A stretch of DNA of 64,000 nucleotides from Nitrosomonas sp. Nm166 (GTDB taxonomy: Bacteria; Pseudomonadota; Gammaproteobacteria; Burkholderiales; Nitrosomonadaceae). Shown here piece after piece: positions 1 through 8,999 of this stretch (positions are counted from its first letter, which is position 1; each line of letters begins with the position of its first letter). A program made the position numbers and the translations under genes. Location of the stretch: assembly GCF_900112825.1 (NCBI RefSeq), contig NZ_FONE01000001.1, positions 62,001 through 126,000 on the forward strand, given 5' to 3'. The notes under the pieces are model-generated. The model saw only the letters and a list, made by a program, of their open reading frames with translations, made no database searches and was not told the origin of the DNA.

Positions 1-292
1 CAGCAATGATGAATTTACGTTTAGGCGTGGCAAAATAACGGTAAGCCACATCAATCGTTATGCCTTGTTCGCGCTCGGCCTGTAGTCCATCAGTAAGCAG
101 GGATAAATCCACACCTTCCGCACCGCGCTTGCGCGTGGTATGGGTAATTGATGTTAATTGGTCTTCAAAAATAGACTTTGAGTCGTGCAGCAAACGGCCG
201 ATCAGTGTACTTTTACCGTCATCTACACTACCGGCAGTAATAAAACGTAATAACCCGATTTGATCAAGCGAAATTTTTTCAATGGCCGACAT
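1..292 (-). CDS. cysN: Sulfate adenylyltransferase subunit 1 (GTPase), N-terminal part
   Basis: The reverse strand from 292 to the window edge encodes the first ~97 residues of CysN, the GTPase subunit that drives ATP sulfurylase. The protein begins [11 protein letters not shown]. It shows the G1 P-loop GSVDDGKST near residue 21 and a [11 protein letters not shown] stretch, as in elongation-factor-like GTPases, near the cut end. The gene runs off the left edge, so its length and any fused APS kinase domain cannot be judged. It lies 130 bases downstream of cysD on the same strand, as in other cysDN operons. The ATG at 292 fits the family N-terminus. Confidence 0.93.
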   Translation of the reverse strand, partial: MSAIEKISLDQIGLLRFITAGSVDDGKSTLIGRLLHDSKSIFEDQLTSITHTTRKRGAEGVDLSLLTDGLQAEREQGITIDVAYRYFATPKRKFIIA

Positions 293-422
293 TTGGAAAC
301 CTTTTGGAAATTCGTGTCACCGCAAAATATATAAGCAACTGTTCGGAATATGAAAGCAAATCGATTCGATAGACTGAATCGGTGCTTCTCAGTCGATAAT
401 CACTCGCTCATGCGTCAATTTT

Positions 423-1328
423 CTAGAAATACCCTTCTTTCTTGCGCAATTCCATCGATGCCTCCGATGTCTGATCATCCATGCGCGTGGCGCCTCGTTC
501 AGTAATACGCGTCATCGCTGTTTCGGCAATAATCTCATCGATACTGACCGCATTGGATTCCACGGGACAAGTGCAGCTCATATCCCCTACAGTGCGAAAG
601 CGGACGGTCACATGCTCAGCTTTTTCTCCTGCCTGCGGTTGTACCAGATGAGAGACAGGCAGCAAGCCTGCTGCCCGGCGAATCACCTCGCGCGTATGTG
701 CAAAATAAATCTTGGGCACTTCCAGCTTTTCCCGGGCAATGTATTCCCAGACATCCAGCTCAGTCCAGTTACTGATTGGAAATACCCGGATGTTCTCACC
801 CGGGTGGGCACGGGTATTGTAAATATCCCATAACTCCGGGCGCTGATTTTTTGGATCCCACTGGCCAAATTCGTCACGGAAGGAAAAGATTCGCTCTTTG
901 GCGCGCGCTTTTTCTTCATCCCGGCGCGCACCGCCGATACAGGCGTCAAATTTGAATTCTGCAATCGCATCCAGCAGCGTCACCGATTGAAAAGCGTTAC
1001 GGCTCTGATTTTCTGAGCGCAGCACCACTCTGCCTTTTTTGATCGAATCCTCCATACTGCGCACAATCAATCGCTCGCCTAATTCTTTGACGCGCTGATC
1101 CCGAAACTCGATCACTTCAGGAAAATTATGCTCCGTATCAATATGCATTAATGGAAACGGAAAGCGCCCGGGTCGAAATGCTTTTTCCGCCAGACGCAAC
1201 AAGACAATGGAATCCTTCCCACCGGAAAACAAAAGAACCGGATTCGCGCATTCTGCTGCTACTTCCCGCATAATGTGTATCGATTCACTTTCCAGCGCAT
1301 CCAGATGGGTAAAGGAATGATTATTCAT
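423..1328 (-). CDS. cysD: Sulfate adenylyltransferase subunit 2
   Basis: CysD is the catalytic ATP sulfurylase subunit; it makes adenosine 5'-phosphosulfate from ATP and sulfate in the cytoplasm. The 301-residue product has the PP-loop nucleotide motif LLFSGGKDSIVLLRLAEKA close to the N-terminus, the conserved GGARRDEEKARAKERIFSFR segment, and ends RKKEGYF as usual for CysD. I chose the ATG at 1328 (MNNHSFTHLDALESESIHI) because it aligns with family N-termini and follows GAGAG; an in-frame ATG at 1343 is possible. It lies between cysH upstream and cysN downstream on the minus strand. Confidence 0.95.
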   Translation of the reverse strand: MNNHSFTHLDALESESIHIMREVAAECANPVLLFSGGKDSIVLLRLAEKAFRPGRFPFPLMHIDTEHNFPEVIEFRDQRVKELGERLIVRSMEDSIKKGRVVLRSENQSRNAFQSVTLLDAIAEFKFDACIGGARRDEEKARAKERIFSFRDEFGQWDPKNQRPELWDIYNTRAHPGENIRVFPISNWTELDVWEYIAREKLEVPKIYFAHTREVIRRAAGLLPVSHLVQPQAGEKAEHVTVRFRTVGDMSCTCPVESNAVSIDEIIAETAMTRITERGATRMDDQTSEASMELRKKEGYF

Positions 1329-1417
1329 GTTCTCTCTCAACATATAAGCTAAGCAAATCTGCACAGACTGCTTTCAAAAAATTACTCATGACACTGTTAT
1401 TTATCAATTAATTGCAT

Positions 1418-2116
1418 CTATTTTAAGGGAATCACTTTGCCGGTATGCAATCCACACTCCTTGCTTTCCGATGCCTCCCACCACCAGCGTCCAGAACGGA
1501 TATCTTCTCCGGGGGTAATCGCGCGCGTGCAGGGTGCACAGCCGATACTGGGATAAAACTTATCATGCAACTTGTTATAAGGCACTTCATAGTATTTAAG
1601 ATATTGCCAAACTTCGGCATTAGACCATTCCAGCAATGGATTGACTTTCTGCATATGGTTGCCCACATCAAAAGAAGACACTCTTAAACCCACTCGGGTA
1701 GATCCCTGATCCTGTCTTATTCCAGTCACCCAAGCATGCTTACCCTGTAGCGCGCGACGTAATGGTTCCACTTTACGGATATGGCAACAGGCTTTACGCA
1801 AATCGATGCTTTCATAAAAACCATTGACGCCATTTTCAGCGACATAGGTTTCAACTTGCTTGACGTTGGGAAAATAGATACGCAGCGGCGTTTTATATCG
1901 TTTCCGCACTGTCTGCATTAAATCATATGTTTCTTGCGGCAAGCGTCCGGTATCCAGACTAAATATGTCAACATTGAGCTGATACCGATCGATGATATCA
2001 GTCAGCACCATATCTTCTGCACCAAGACTGTTTGCAAATGTAACTGGCGCATAATCGCGCACTGTTTCAGTCAAAATTGCAACAACCCGCTCAATTTTTT
2101 GTTGCAAATCACTCAT
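1418..2116 (-). CDS. cysH: Phosphoadenylyl/adenylyl-sulfate reductase (APS reductase type)
   Basis: This enzyme reduces activated sulfate to sulfite. The 232-residue protein has the PP-loop-like N-terminal region, a CC pair (KACCHIRK, about residue 110) and a second pair, GCAPC (193/196). Together these are the four ligands of the [4Fe-4S] cluster found in bacterial APS reductases and absent from E. coli-type PAPS reductase. The C-terminal catalytic motif ECGLH is present (Cys ~221). The substrate is therefore probably APS, which fits a pathway that need not pass through PAPS. The start overlaps the end of the DUF934 gene by 8 bases, so the two are probably translationally coupled. Confidence 0.93.
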   Translation of the reverse strand: MSDLQQKIERVVAILTETVRDYAPVTFANSLGAEDMVLTDIIDRYQLNVDIFSLDTGRLPQETYDLMQTVRKRYKTPLRIYFPNVKQVETYVAENGVNGFYESIDLRKACCHIRKVEPLRRALQGKHAWVTGIRQDQGSTRVGLRVSSFDVGNHMQKVNPLLEWSNAEVWQYLKYYEVPYNKLHDKFYPSIGCAPCTRAITPGEDIRSGRWWWEASESKECGLHTGKVIPLK

Positions 2117-2642
2117 TGATTGAGCCTGCTGCTGAGCTTTCCTTACGCTGTAAGCGGCGAAATAATGGTAGTTTCCGATCGATAGAAGTTTGATAAGCTT
2201 CAGAAAAATCAGCTAATCCTTTTAATGCATCTTCAATTTTACGGTCCGGACGCGGTGCAAACGCATCAAAACCAACGCGTTGCATATAAAATAATTGATC
2301 ACGCAATACATCTCCGATCGCCCGCAATTCTCCCTGATAGCCCAAACGTGCGCGCAGGTTATAAGCAATGGAATAGCCACGACCATCGGAAAACTTCGGA
2401 AAATCAACCGCTATCACAGAAAATTTATCGATAACATCTTTCAGATCTTCCGGTCGCTCATCACTGGCTAACCATACACCTATTTCAGCACGTTGCTGCA
2501 ATACGTCGCGCTGCTTTAGCCAAACCTGCAGCGGAACAATGACTTTGCCTGGCGCAACAGTTACATTTTCCGCTGACTCCTGTTCACTCAGGCGCAGAAC
2601 AACCCAGTCATCGGCAACAATTGTTTTATTTTTGATAATCAT
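2109..2642 (-). CDS. DUF934 family protein of sulfite reduction
   Basis: This 177-residue protein matches the DUF934 family, which is found almost only next to cysI and cysH in proteobacteria and is annotated as probably involved in sulfite reduction. Visible family features are PLQVWLKQRD, the DFPKFSDGRGYSIAYNLR block and RRLQRKES near the end. No cofactor motif is seen. It starts 3 bases after the cysI stop and overlaps cysH by 8 bases, so it belongs to the same transcript. A role in supplying or assembling the reductase is an inference from context; its biochemical activity is not evident from sequence. Confidence 0.88.
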   Translation of the reverse strand: MIIKNKTIVADDWVVLRLSEQESAENVTVAPGKVIVPLQVWLKQRDVLQQRAEIGVWLASDERPEDLKDVIDKFSVIAVDFPKFSDGRGYSIAYNLRARLGYQGELRAIGDVLRDQLFYMQRVGFDAFAPRPDRKIEDALKGLADFSEAYQTSIDRKLPLFRRLQRKESSAAGSINE

Positions 2643-2645
2643 TTA

Positions 2646-4388
2646 CTAGAATCTTGGTGAATAATAAGGAGCTGCATATTGCGCAGGCACTACAACATGT
2701 TTGTCGGCAATTTCTTCTTCCTCTGCCGCAAAATCTGTCGCATAGACATGCTCCTTAAAAGGTGTATGACCAATACGACGCACCGTATCAATAAAGCGTT
2801 CAGCTTCTATGCGTTCACGCAGATAAACCTGAAGGATACGATCAATCACCTCTGGCACTTGGTTAAAGGTAAACGATGGGCCGATAATCTTGCCAATCGA
2901 GCTGTTGTTACCTTCAGCACCACCCAGTGACACCTGATACCATTCCCCGTGATCTTTCTTCTCCACACCCGTGATGCCGATATTGCCGATATGATGCTGT
3001 CCGCAAGCATTGACACACCCTGACATGTTCAGCGTTATTTCACCAATATCGTGCTGAAAATCCAAATCCTCAAAACGCTCGGCAATCAGCTTTGCTAGCG
3101 GTATGGAACGTGCATTAGCCAACGTGCAGAAGTCCGCACCGGGGCAACTGATAATATCGGTCAATAAACCGATATTGGGTGCGGTCAGTTCGTGTACAGT
3201 CGCTTCTTGCCACAAACGAATCAAGTCCGTTTGCCTGACGTCAGCCAATACCAGATTCTGCTGATGCGTAATACGCAATTCTCCGAAACTATAGCGATCT
3301 GCCAGATCAGCAACTGCTTCCATCTGCTCAGCCGTGGCATCACCTGGCGCATTACCTGGTTTCTTCAATGATAAAACGACGATCGCATAACCCGGAACAC
3401 GATGCGGTTTGACATTGCGCAGCATCCAGTTGGAGAACGAGCGACTATCCGCCTTGAATTCATTCAATCTGGAATCGTGGTCAGTCAATGTTTCATAAGG
3501 CGGAGCCGTAAAGAACGAGGCAACGCGATTGACCTCCTCAATAGTCAGTGTACCAGGACCATCCTTAAGATCCGCCCAGTCAGCTTCAACCTGACGCTTG
3601 AATTCATCAATTCCCAAGGCTTTGACCAGTATCTTGATACGTGCTTTGTATTTATTATCACGGCGGCCATACAGGTTATAAATGCGCAAGATAGCTTCCA
3701 CATATGTCAGAATATGTTGCCAAGGCACAAATTCACAAATCTCAGTGCCAATCATGGGCGTACGTCCTAATCCGCCACCTACTAGCACCCGAAAACCAAC
3801 TTCACCGTGCGCATTTTTAGTTACCCCCAAACCAATATCATGCGCATAAATAGCGGCGCGATCTTCTTTTCCACCACTAATGGCAATCTTGAACTTCCGC
3901 GGTAAATAGGCGAATTCCGGATGAAAAGTACTCCATTGGCGCAGAATCTCAGCATAAGCCCGCGGATCCACTATTTCATCGCGTGCAACGCCCGCATATT
4001 CATCCGATGTAATATTGCGCACGCAATTACCAGAGGTTTGAATAGCATGCATCTGCACCGTGGCCAGATCAGCCAGGATATCCGGCGTATCTTCCAATTT
4101 AAGCCAGTTGAACTGAATATTCTGGCGCGTTGTGAAATGACCATAATCCCGATCGTATTTGCGGGCAATATGCGCAAACATACGCATTTGTTTGGAAGAA
4201 ATCAGGCCGTAAGGCACTGCAATACGTAACATATACGCATGTATTTGCATATACAAACCATTTTGCAGCCGCAACGGCATAAATTCTTCCTCTGTCAACT
4301 CACCCGAAAGACGCCGACGTACTTGGTCACGATACTGCCTGACGCGCTCCTCCACTATTTTCTGATCATATTCGTCATAGCGATACAT
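2646..4388 (-). CDS. cysI: Nitrite/sulfite reductase hemoprotein (sulfite reductase beta)
   Basis: Siroheme/[4Fe-4S] enzyme that reduces sulfite to sulfide in the cytoplasm. The 580-residue product contains the TSGNCVRNITSDEYAG siroheme-side region. The two cysteine pairs CPGADFC and CVNAC (in NMSGCVNACGQHHIGNIG) ligate the coupled cluster. I set the start at 4388 (MYRYDEYDQ), preceded by GGGAGA with good spacing; a start 27 bases further upstream lacks that support. No flavoprotein CysJ gene is present nearby, so electrons probably come from ferredoxin or another donor. First large gene of the minus-strand cys operon. Confidence 0.93.
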   Translation of the reverse strand: MYRYDEYDQKIVEERVRQYRDQVRRRLSGELTEEEFMPLRLQNGLYMQIHAYMLRIAVPYGLISSKQMRMFAHIARKYDRDYGHFTTRQNIQFNWLKLEDTPDILADLATVQMHAIQTSGNCVRNITSDEYAGVARDEIVDPRAYAEILRQWSTFHPEFAYLPRKFKIAISGGKEDRAAIYAHDIGLGVTKNAHGEVGFRVLVGGGLGRTPMIGTEICEFVPWQHILTYVEAILRIYNLYGRRDNKYKARIKILVKALGIDEFKRQVEADWADLKDGPGTLTIEEVNRVASFFTAPPYETLTDHDSRLNEFKADSRSFSNWMLRNVKPHRVPGYAIVVLSLKKPGNAPGDATAEQMEAVADLADRYSFGELRITHQQNLVLADVRQTDLIRLWQEATVHELTAPNIGLLTDIISCPGADFCTLANARSIPLAKLIAERFEDLDFQHDIGEITLNMSGCVNACGQHHIGNIGITGVEKKDHGEWYQVSLGGAEGNNSSIGKIIGPSFTFNQVPEVIDRILQVYLRERIEAERFIDTVRRIGHTPFKEHVYATDFAAEEEEIADKHVVVPAQYAAPYYSPRF

Positions 4389-4484
4389 TTTCAATCTCCC
4401 GCATATTTTGTTCAAAGATGCTCAGTAAGATATGTCACAAAACTATATTGGATTATCTTTATTAGTTAGAATTCAACAATTTTT

Positions 4485-4715
4485 TTAAGATTCCGTCTGG
4501 GAATAATATTTGGATACAGGCAACAATAATGCTGCATCCAATGGAAACTTAGCACCATATTTCATAATATGGTTCACATTATCATCTTCATCATGCCGCA
4601 ATGCCACACCGATATAAGCATATTCACCACTTTCACCAACTACAATACCAATCCGTCCACCACAACCATTAAACCATGTGACTTGTTTGGGCTTATTCTC
4701 AATATTTGTACTCAT
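4485..4715 (-). CDS. Small conserved protein at head of cys operon
   Basis: Unrecognised 76-residue soluble protein (MSTNIENKPKQVTWFNG...), with no signal peptide or membrane segment. It is rich in Gly near GCGGRIGIVVGESGEYAYIG and ends PVSKYYSQTES. The ATG at 4715 is preceded by AAGGA at suitable spacing, better than a TTG one codon earlier. It lies 96 bases upstream of cysI on the same strand and may be the first gene of the sulfate-assimilation transcript, but nothing in the sequence shows what it does. Confidence 0.6.
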   Translation of the reverse strand: MSTNIENKPKQVTWFNGCGGRIGIVVGESGEYAYIGVALRHDEDDNVNHIMKYGAKFPLDAALLLPVSKYYSQTES

Positions 4716-5263
4716 CAATCAATCCTTGTTTCATTCATGGAAATTACTTAAGCCTGTCAATGAATCAGCAACTTACCATCCCAGTAGCCACTTATCATCC
4801 TGACACACAGAATAATTTCTTTTACTTTTGCCCAAATTTTAGGCACATTGATCTTCTGATCAACATTAAAAACCAACTTGATACATGCTGCTACGCTATA
4901 GTGCAAACAGAATAACAATCTTGTTATTTTACCAAAACCTAACTGTATCGTCTTAACCATATCAATGCAGATCGACCACTACCTATCCAAAAAGTCTTTA
5001 TGAATTGACGCCATAAGAAATTACCAAAATAACTGCCTAACTGCCAGGATCTCACAAGGCGTAAGTGCTAATAATCCTCGCCTGTGGCTATAGGTGTGCA
5101 ATGAAGTTGATCAGAAAACTTGCCATGATAGATCGTGCAATTACAATTATTATTTATTTTATTTGCCCTTTTTGACTCGCAGCATGATAGCAACACATTT
5201 CTATAATTCAAAATAATATTATGTTAGATTTATATAACCATTTATTATGAGCAGGTGTGATTG
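4716..5263. promoter_or_regulatory. Divergent intergenic region between cys operon and cysB
   Basis: 548 bases with no convincing gene. It is AT-rich, especially 5150-5260, and separates the minus-strand cys operon from the plus-strand LysR gene, so it should hold both promoters and, by analogy with other CysB systems, the regulator's binding sites. I could not pick out a specific CysB box by eye. Short open frames here look like chance. Confidence 0.45.
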
Positions 5264-6214
5264 ATGAAACTACAGCAACTCCGCTATTTATGTGAAACTG
5301 CCAATCAGAATATGAACTTATCAAAGGCTGCCCAAAAACTGCATACTTCTCAGCCTGCCATCAGTAAACAAATTCAGATGCTGGAAGACGAACTCGGTAT
5401 CGATATTTTTTTGCGCCATGGAAAACGTATTGTACAGGTTACTCCACCCGGGCAACTCATTATAAAAACCGCCATCAGGATGCTTCGTGATGCCGATAAT
5501 CTAAAAAAAATTGCGCAGGAATTTACCAATGAAGCCAACGGCACGCTAACCATCGCCACGACGCATACGCAGGCACGCTATGTTTTACCTCCAGTGATTA
5601 AACGGTTTACCGCGCGTTACCCAAAAGTCAAGCTCATCCTGCGGCAAGGCAGCCCGATGCAAGTTTCTACTTTGGTCACATCAGGCGAAGCAGATATTGC
5701 AATTGCAACCGAAGCGATTGAGCAATTTCATGAGCTCGTCATGTTGCCGTGCTATCAGTGGAACCGATGTGTCGTTGTGCCACCCAGACACCCCCTTCTG
5801 AAACTAAAAAAACTCACACTGGAAGCGATTAATCAGTACCCGATCATTACTTATGATTTTGCTTTCACCGGTCGCTCAAAAATTAATCAGGCCTTTGCAA
5901 ACCAAGGATTAGAGCCTAATGTAGTACTGACTGCGATCGACTCTGATGTGATCAAAACTTATGTAGAATTAGGATTAGGCATTGGCATACTGGCAAACAT
6001 GGCTTTCGATCCCAAGCGCGATAAGGGCCTTCGAGCCATCGATGCCAGCCATTTATTTGAGCCCAGCACGACACGCATCGGCATAAGCCGAAACAGTTAT
6101 ATACGAGGATATGTTTTTGATTTTATAGAAATGTTCTCACCCCATCTTGATCATGCCACCATTCAAGCCAAGTTGGAAAGCAATCAAAATGATGAGCCAG
6201 AGAATGCAAATTGA
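5264..6214 (+). CDS. cysB: CysB-type LysR transcriptional regulator
   Basis: The 316-residue protein has the N-terminal winged helix typical of CysB/Cbl (MKLQQLRYLCETANQ, then SKAAQKLHTSQPAISKQIQ as recognition region). A substrate-binding domain of periplasmic-binding fold follows. The ITYDFAFTGRSKINQAF segment resembles the CysB effector-binding region. I chose ATG 5264 over the TTG just before it; AGGTG precedes. It is divergent from the cys operon, so it probably activates those genes under sulfur limitation in response to O- or N-acetylserine. That role is inferred from family and position. Confidence 0.88.
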   Translation: MKLQQLRYLCETANQNMNLSKAAQKLHTSQPAISKQIQMLEDELGIDIFLRHGKRIVQVTPPGQLIIKTAIRMLRDADNLKKIAQEFTNEANGTLTIATTHTQARYVLPPVIKRFTARYPKVKLILRQGSPMQVSTLVTSGEADIAIATEAIEQFHELVMLPCYQWNRCVVVPPRHPLLKLKKLTLEAINQYPIITYDFAFTGRSKINQAFANQGLEPNVVLTAIDSDVIKTYVELGLGIGILANMAFDPKRDKGLRAIDASHLFEPSTTRIGISRNSYIRGYVFDFIEMFSPHLDHATIQAKLESNQNDEPENAN

Positions 6215-6297
6215 TTCCTGCTAAAATTAAAAGTACTATAGCGCGATAGAAGCCGCTTGATATTGAATAACATCCAATTACTTGATGAGGTGAGAAA

Positions 6298-6867
6298 ATG
6301 AAAAAGATCCTTAGCCTATTATTAGTATCACTCATCCTGGTAATCATCGTTATTGGATCAGGCGCTTACAATATCGCGGCTACAGAAAAACACTGGGGTA
6401 TCACTGAAAAGCTGATAGCATGGGTGCGCGACAGCTCCATTGAAGCACGCTCCAGAGACTTGAAGGTACCCCCGCTAGATGATGAAAATCTGCTCTCGCA
6501 AGGCGCTGAACATTATCAAGCGATGTGCACAATTTGTCATTTAGCGCCCGGCATGAAACCTACCGAACTCTCGATCGGCTTATATCCACAAGCACCCGTA
6601 TTCCATCAGCGCGAACCGATAAATGATCAAGAGAAAAAACTGGATCGTGCCAAAGCATACTTCTGGGTAATAAAAAATGGCTTGAAAATGACCGCCATGC
6701 CAGCCTGGGGTCTTAGTCATGATGATGAAGACATTTGGGGAATGGTGGCTTTTACCCTCAAAATGAGCAATATGACGCCTGAGCAATATCAGCATCTCGT
6801 TAGTTCAGCCAAAGATCAAGCACATGAGCATGGCCATGAAGATAGCGACCATGGACATAGTCATTAA
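6298..6867 (+). CDS. Membrane-anchored monohaem cytochrome c with His-rich tail
   Basis: This 189-residue protein has an N-terminal hydrophobic anchor or signal (about residues 4-24) and one haem-binding CxxCH (CTICH near residue 78). A downstream MTAMPAWG could supply the axial Met. The last ~16 residues are very His-rich (HEHGHEDSDHGHSH), suggesting metal binding. A GGTGAG ribosome site precedes the ATG. It is a class I-type cytochrome c facing the periplasm; its electron partners are unknown. It starts 83 bases after cysB but is probably a separate unit. Confidence 0.8.
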   Translation: MKKILSLLLVSLILVIIVIGSGAYNIAATEKHWGITEKLIAWVRDSSIEARSRDLKVPPLDDENLLSQGAEHYQAMCTICHLAPGMKPTELSIGLYPQAPVFHQREPINDQEKKLDRAKAYFWVIKNGLKMTAMPAWGLSHDDEDIWGMVAFTLKMSNMTPEQYQHLVSSAKDQAHEHGHEDSDHGHSH

Positions 6868-6913
6868 CTTAAGCCCCTTCATTTTTTGACTCACCGTTAC
6901 AAGTATAAATAAC

Positions 6914-7342
6914 TTGATCCAATCGGTTCTTGCTAAACATCTTATTGCGGATTACCGCTGCGCAAATTATCAGGTTGGAACAGCCGCCGACTCAATTATT
7001 TTACAAATTGATCAGTATTCCGAGCCCCTGGCAAAACTAATGACCACATCCAAGCAGACTTGTGGAGCGATTATCAGCGCATATAATCCCTATAGCCAGC
7101 AGTTAAGTAATGAGGAAAATCTGGCTGCACATGAATTGCTCAGGAACTCTTTGCTTGATTATTCATATCCGATGATTGAGAGCCTGAATAACGACCCAGC
7201 CAACAGATGGCCCACAGAAAAAAGTTTTTTTGTGCTTGGACTCAATCTGAATATCGTTAAATTGTTGGGACAACAATTTGACCAGAATGCGATTGTATGG
7301 ATCGGCAATGATGCTATTCCTCGCTTGATCCTGCTGCGCTAA
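6914..7342 (+). CDS. DUF3293 domain protein
   Basis: 142-residue soluble protein fitting DUF3293: the pattern AIISAYNPYSQQLSNEENL, a WPTEKSFFVLGL segment and a QNAIVWIGNDAIPRL C-terminus are characteristic. No ATG lies near the expected start; a TTG at 6914 gives a full-length family member, but no strong ribosome site precedes it. Function is unknown for the family. It sits alone between the cytochrome and the Tim44-like gene. Confidence 0.7.
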   Translation: MIQSVLAKHLIADYRCANYQVGTAADSIILQIDQYSEPLAKLMTTSKQTCGAIISAYNPYSQQLSNEENLAAHELLRNSLLDYSYPMIESLNNDPANRWPTEKSFFVLGLNLNIVKLLGQQFDQNAIVWIGNDAIPRLILLR

Positions 7343-7469
7343 AAAACAATCAAGCTGAATTGCAACTGAGAAATTATTTAACAATCTAATCTAATATCGA
7401 AAATTTCAGTGTAGCAACTAACGCAAACCCGGTGCTATACTGAATGTTTTAACAACAGCTTGGGAGACA

Positions 7470-8348
7470 ATGATGAAGAAAACCCTCATTTTTCTGACTT
7501 TGGCTATCTTCAGTTTCGGATTGCTTGCTTTTGATGCAGAAGCAAAACGCGTTGGTGGCGGCAAAAATATAGGTACGCAACGCCAATCAGTTAACCAGCC
7601 GCACCAGCAGCAGGCAACACCCAATCCTCAGCAATCACCCACTACAGCACCTGCAGCAGCACCTTCCAGTGGAAGTAAATGGGGCGGCGCATTAGCAGGT
7701 CTGGCGGCTGGTGGCTTATTGGCTGCACTCTTCATGGGCGGTGCATTTGAAAATATTAATATGATGGATATCGTCATTCTGGCGTTACTCATCGGTATCG
7801 TTTTCTTTGTGATCCGCATGCTGCGCAAACCCAAAACTGAAGAACACGCGCCTTCGATGCAATATTCGGGTATGAATACCCATACACAGGATCGCTTTCA
7901 CACACCACCATTGACTGGCCCTGCAGGAACTGAAACCACGGACAACAGCGGAAACTATCGTCAGCCGAACATTCCGACAGACTTTAAAGTGGAACCATTC
8001 CTCCGCAACGCAAAAGCTTCGTTCATCCGCTTACAAGCTGCGCATGATCATGGCGACATCAACGAGATTCGTGATTACACGACCCCCGAAATGCTCACAG
8101 AGATTCAGGCGCAAATGAACGAACGGGGCAGCGCCCAACAAAAAACAGAAGTCATGTTTATTGATGCCAATCTGTTAGAAGTTGAAACGACTCCTGATAT
8201 GGCTATCGCAAGCGTGCGCTTCACCGGCCAATTACGCGATCTACCAGATGGTGAACCGGAAGCGTTTGATGAAATCTGGCACGTGCAAAAAGATCTCAAG
8301 GACCCCAACGCCACTTGGTTATTGGCTGGTATCCAACAAGTCGCTTAG
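7470..8348 (+). CDS. Tim44-like domain membrane protein
   Basis: 292 residues: a signal-like N-terminus, a Gln/Pro/Ala-rich linker (about 35-65), a Gly/Ala-rich stretch plus a membrane helix (about 70-115), and a C-terminal Tim44-like domain. That domain carries FLRNAKASFIRLQAAHDHGD, then DYTTPEMLTEIQAQM and a final DEIWHVQKD segment. The bacterial family is widespread and its role is uncertain; it has been suggested to bind membranes or proteins at the inner membrane. GGGAGA precedes the ATG. A GC-rich hairpin lies just downstream. Confidence 0.82.
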   Translation: MMKKTLIFLTLAIFSFGLLAFDAEAKRVGGGKNIGTQRQSVNQPHQQQATPNPQQSPTTAPAAAPSSGSKWGGALAGLAAGGLLAALFMGGAFENINMMDIVILALLIGIVFFVIRMLRKPKTEEHAPSMQYSGMNTHTQDRFHTPPLTGPAGTETTDNSGNYRQPNIPTDFKVEPFLRNAKASFIRLQAAHDHGDINEIRDYTTPEMLTEIQAQMNERGSAQQKTEVMFIDANLLEVETTPDMAIASVRFTGQLRDLPDGEPEAFDEIWHVQKDLKDPNATWLLAGIQQVA

Positions 8349-8375
8349 TTCTCACACGCGTTAACGTTACCATTA

Positions 8376-8401
8376 GCCCGGCCTGACTGTTGTGGCCGGG
8401 C
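8376..8401 (+). terminator. GC-rich hairpin downstream of Tim44-like gene
   Basis: Perfect 8-bp inverted repeat GCCCGGCC / GGCCGGGC with a 10-base loop, starting 27 bases after the stop codon. Only a weak T stretch follows, so termination may be partial. Confidence 0.6.
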
Positions 8402-8474
8402 ATTGAATTTCTTCATGCTTCTCCATATGCACAAATTCTGTGATTAATCTTCCTAGACCCAACCTATTAGCACC

Positions 8475-8969
8475 ATGTATACAAGATTGTCAAAAGTTGT
8501 GCTGGTCTGGTCTATCGCACTCTTTGCTGCATTAGTAGCCTTCAACAATCTCACCGATTACGACTCAAACTTTGCCATCGTCAAGCATGTCCTGACCATG
8601 GACACTACTTTTCCTGATAACAAAGGGCTCTGGCGCGCCATTGAACCCCCAGTTATTCATCATATCGTTTACGGAGTTATCATTTTGACCGAGCTTGTCA
8701 TTGCAGGTCTTTGCGGGCTCGGTGGCTTGCGTTTATATCAAAACATCACGCAACCCACAGCATTCAATCAGGCTAAAGGACTGGCCATTCTTGGACTGAT
8801 ACTGGGCTTTATTCTCTGGTTCACAGGATTTATGACGATCGGTGGCGAATGGTTCCTGATGTGGCAATCAGAAGTCGCCAATGGACAGCAAGCAGCGTTC
8901 CGGCTAATAGTGATTATTGGCATCGTTCTCATCTATCTGACTCAGACAGACGAGGAGAATCATCCATAA
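8475..8969 (+). CDS. DUF2165 family small integral membrane protein
   Basis: 164 residues with four predicted membrane helices (about 8-26, 62-86, 100-122 and 138-156). The loop KHVLTMDTTFPDN and the segment GFMTIGGEWFLMWQS are typical of DUF2165. No catalytic motif is visible and the family has no established function. It is monocistronic; the convergent GlcG-like gene begins 30 bases beyond its end. Confidence 0.75.
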   Translation: MYTRLSKVVLVWSIALFAALVAFNNLTDYDSNFAIVKHVLTMDTTFPDNKGLWRAIEPPVIHHIVYGVIILTELVIAGLCGLGGLRLYQNITQPTAFNQAKGLAILGLILGFILWFTGFMTIGGEWFLMWQSEVANGQQAAFRLIVIIGIVLIYLTQTDEENHP

Positions 8970-8999
8970 AAAACCATAATCCGATGGCAAAACAAAGTC

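Noticed and set aside
4569-4960. Short frames in the cysB/cys intergenic region
   Set aside because: AT-rich, no ribosome sites, no family features; the region more likely holds promoters.
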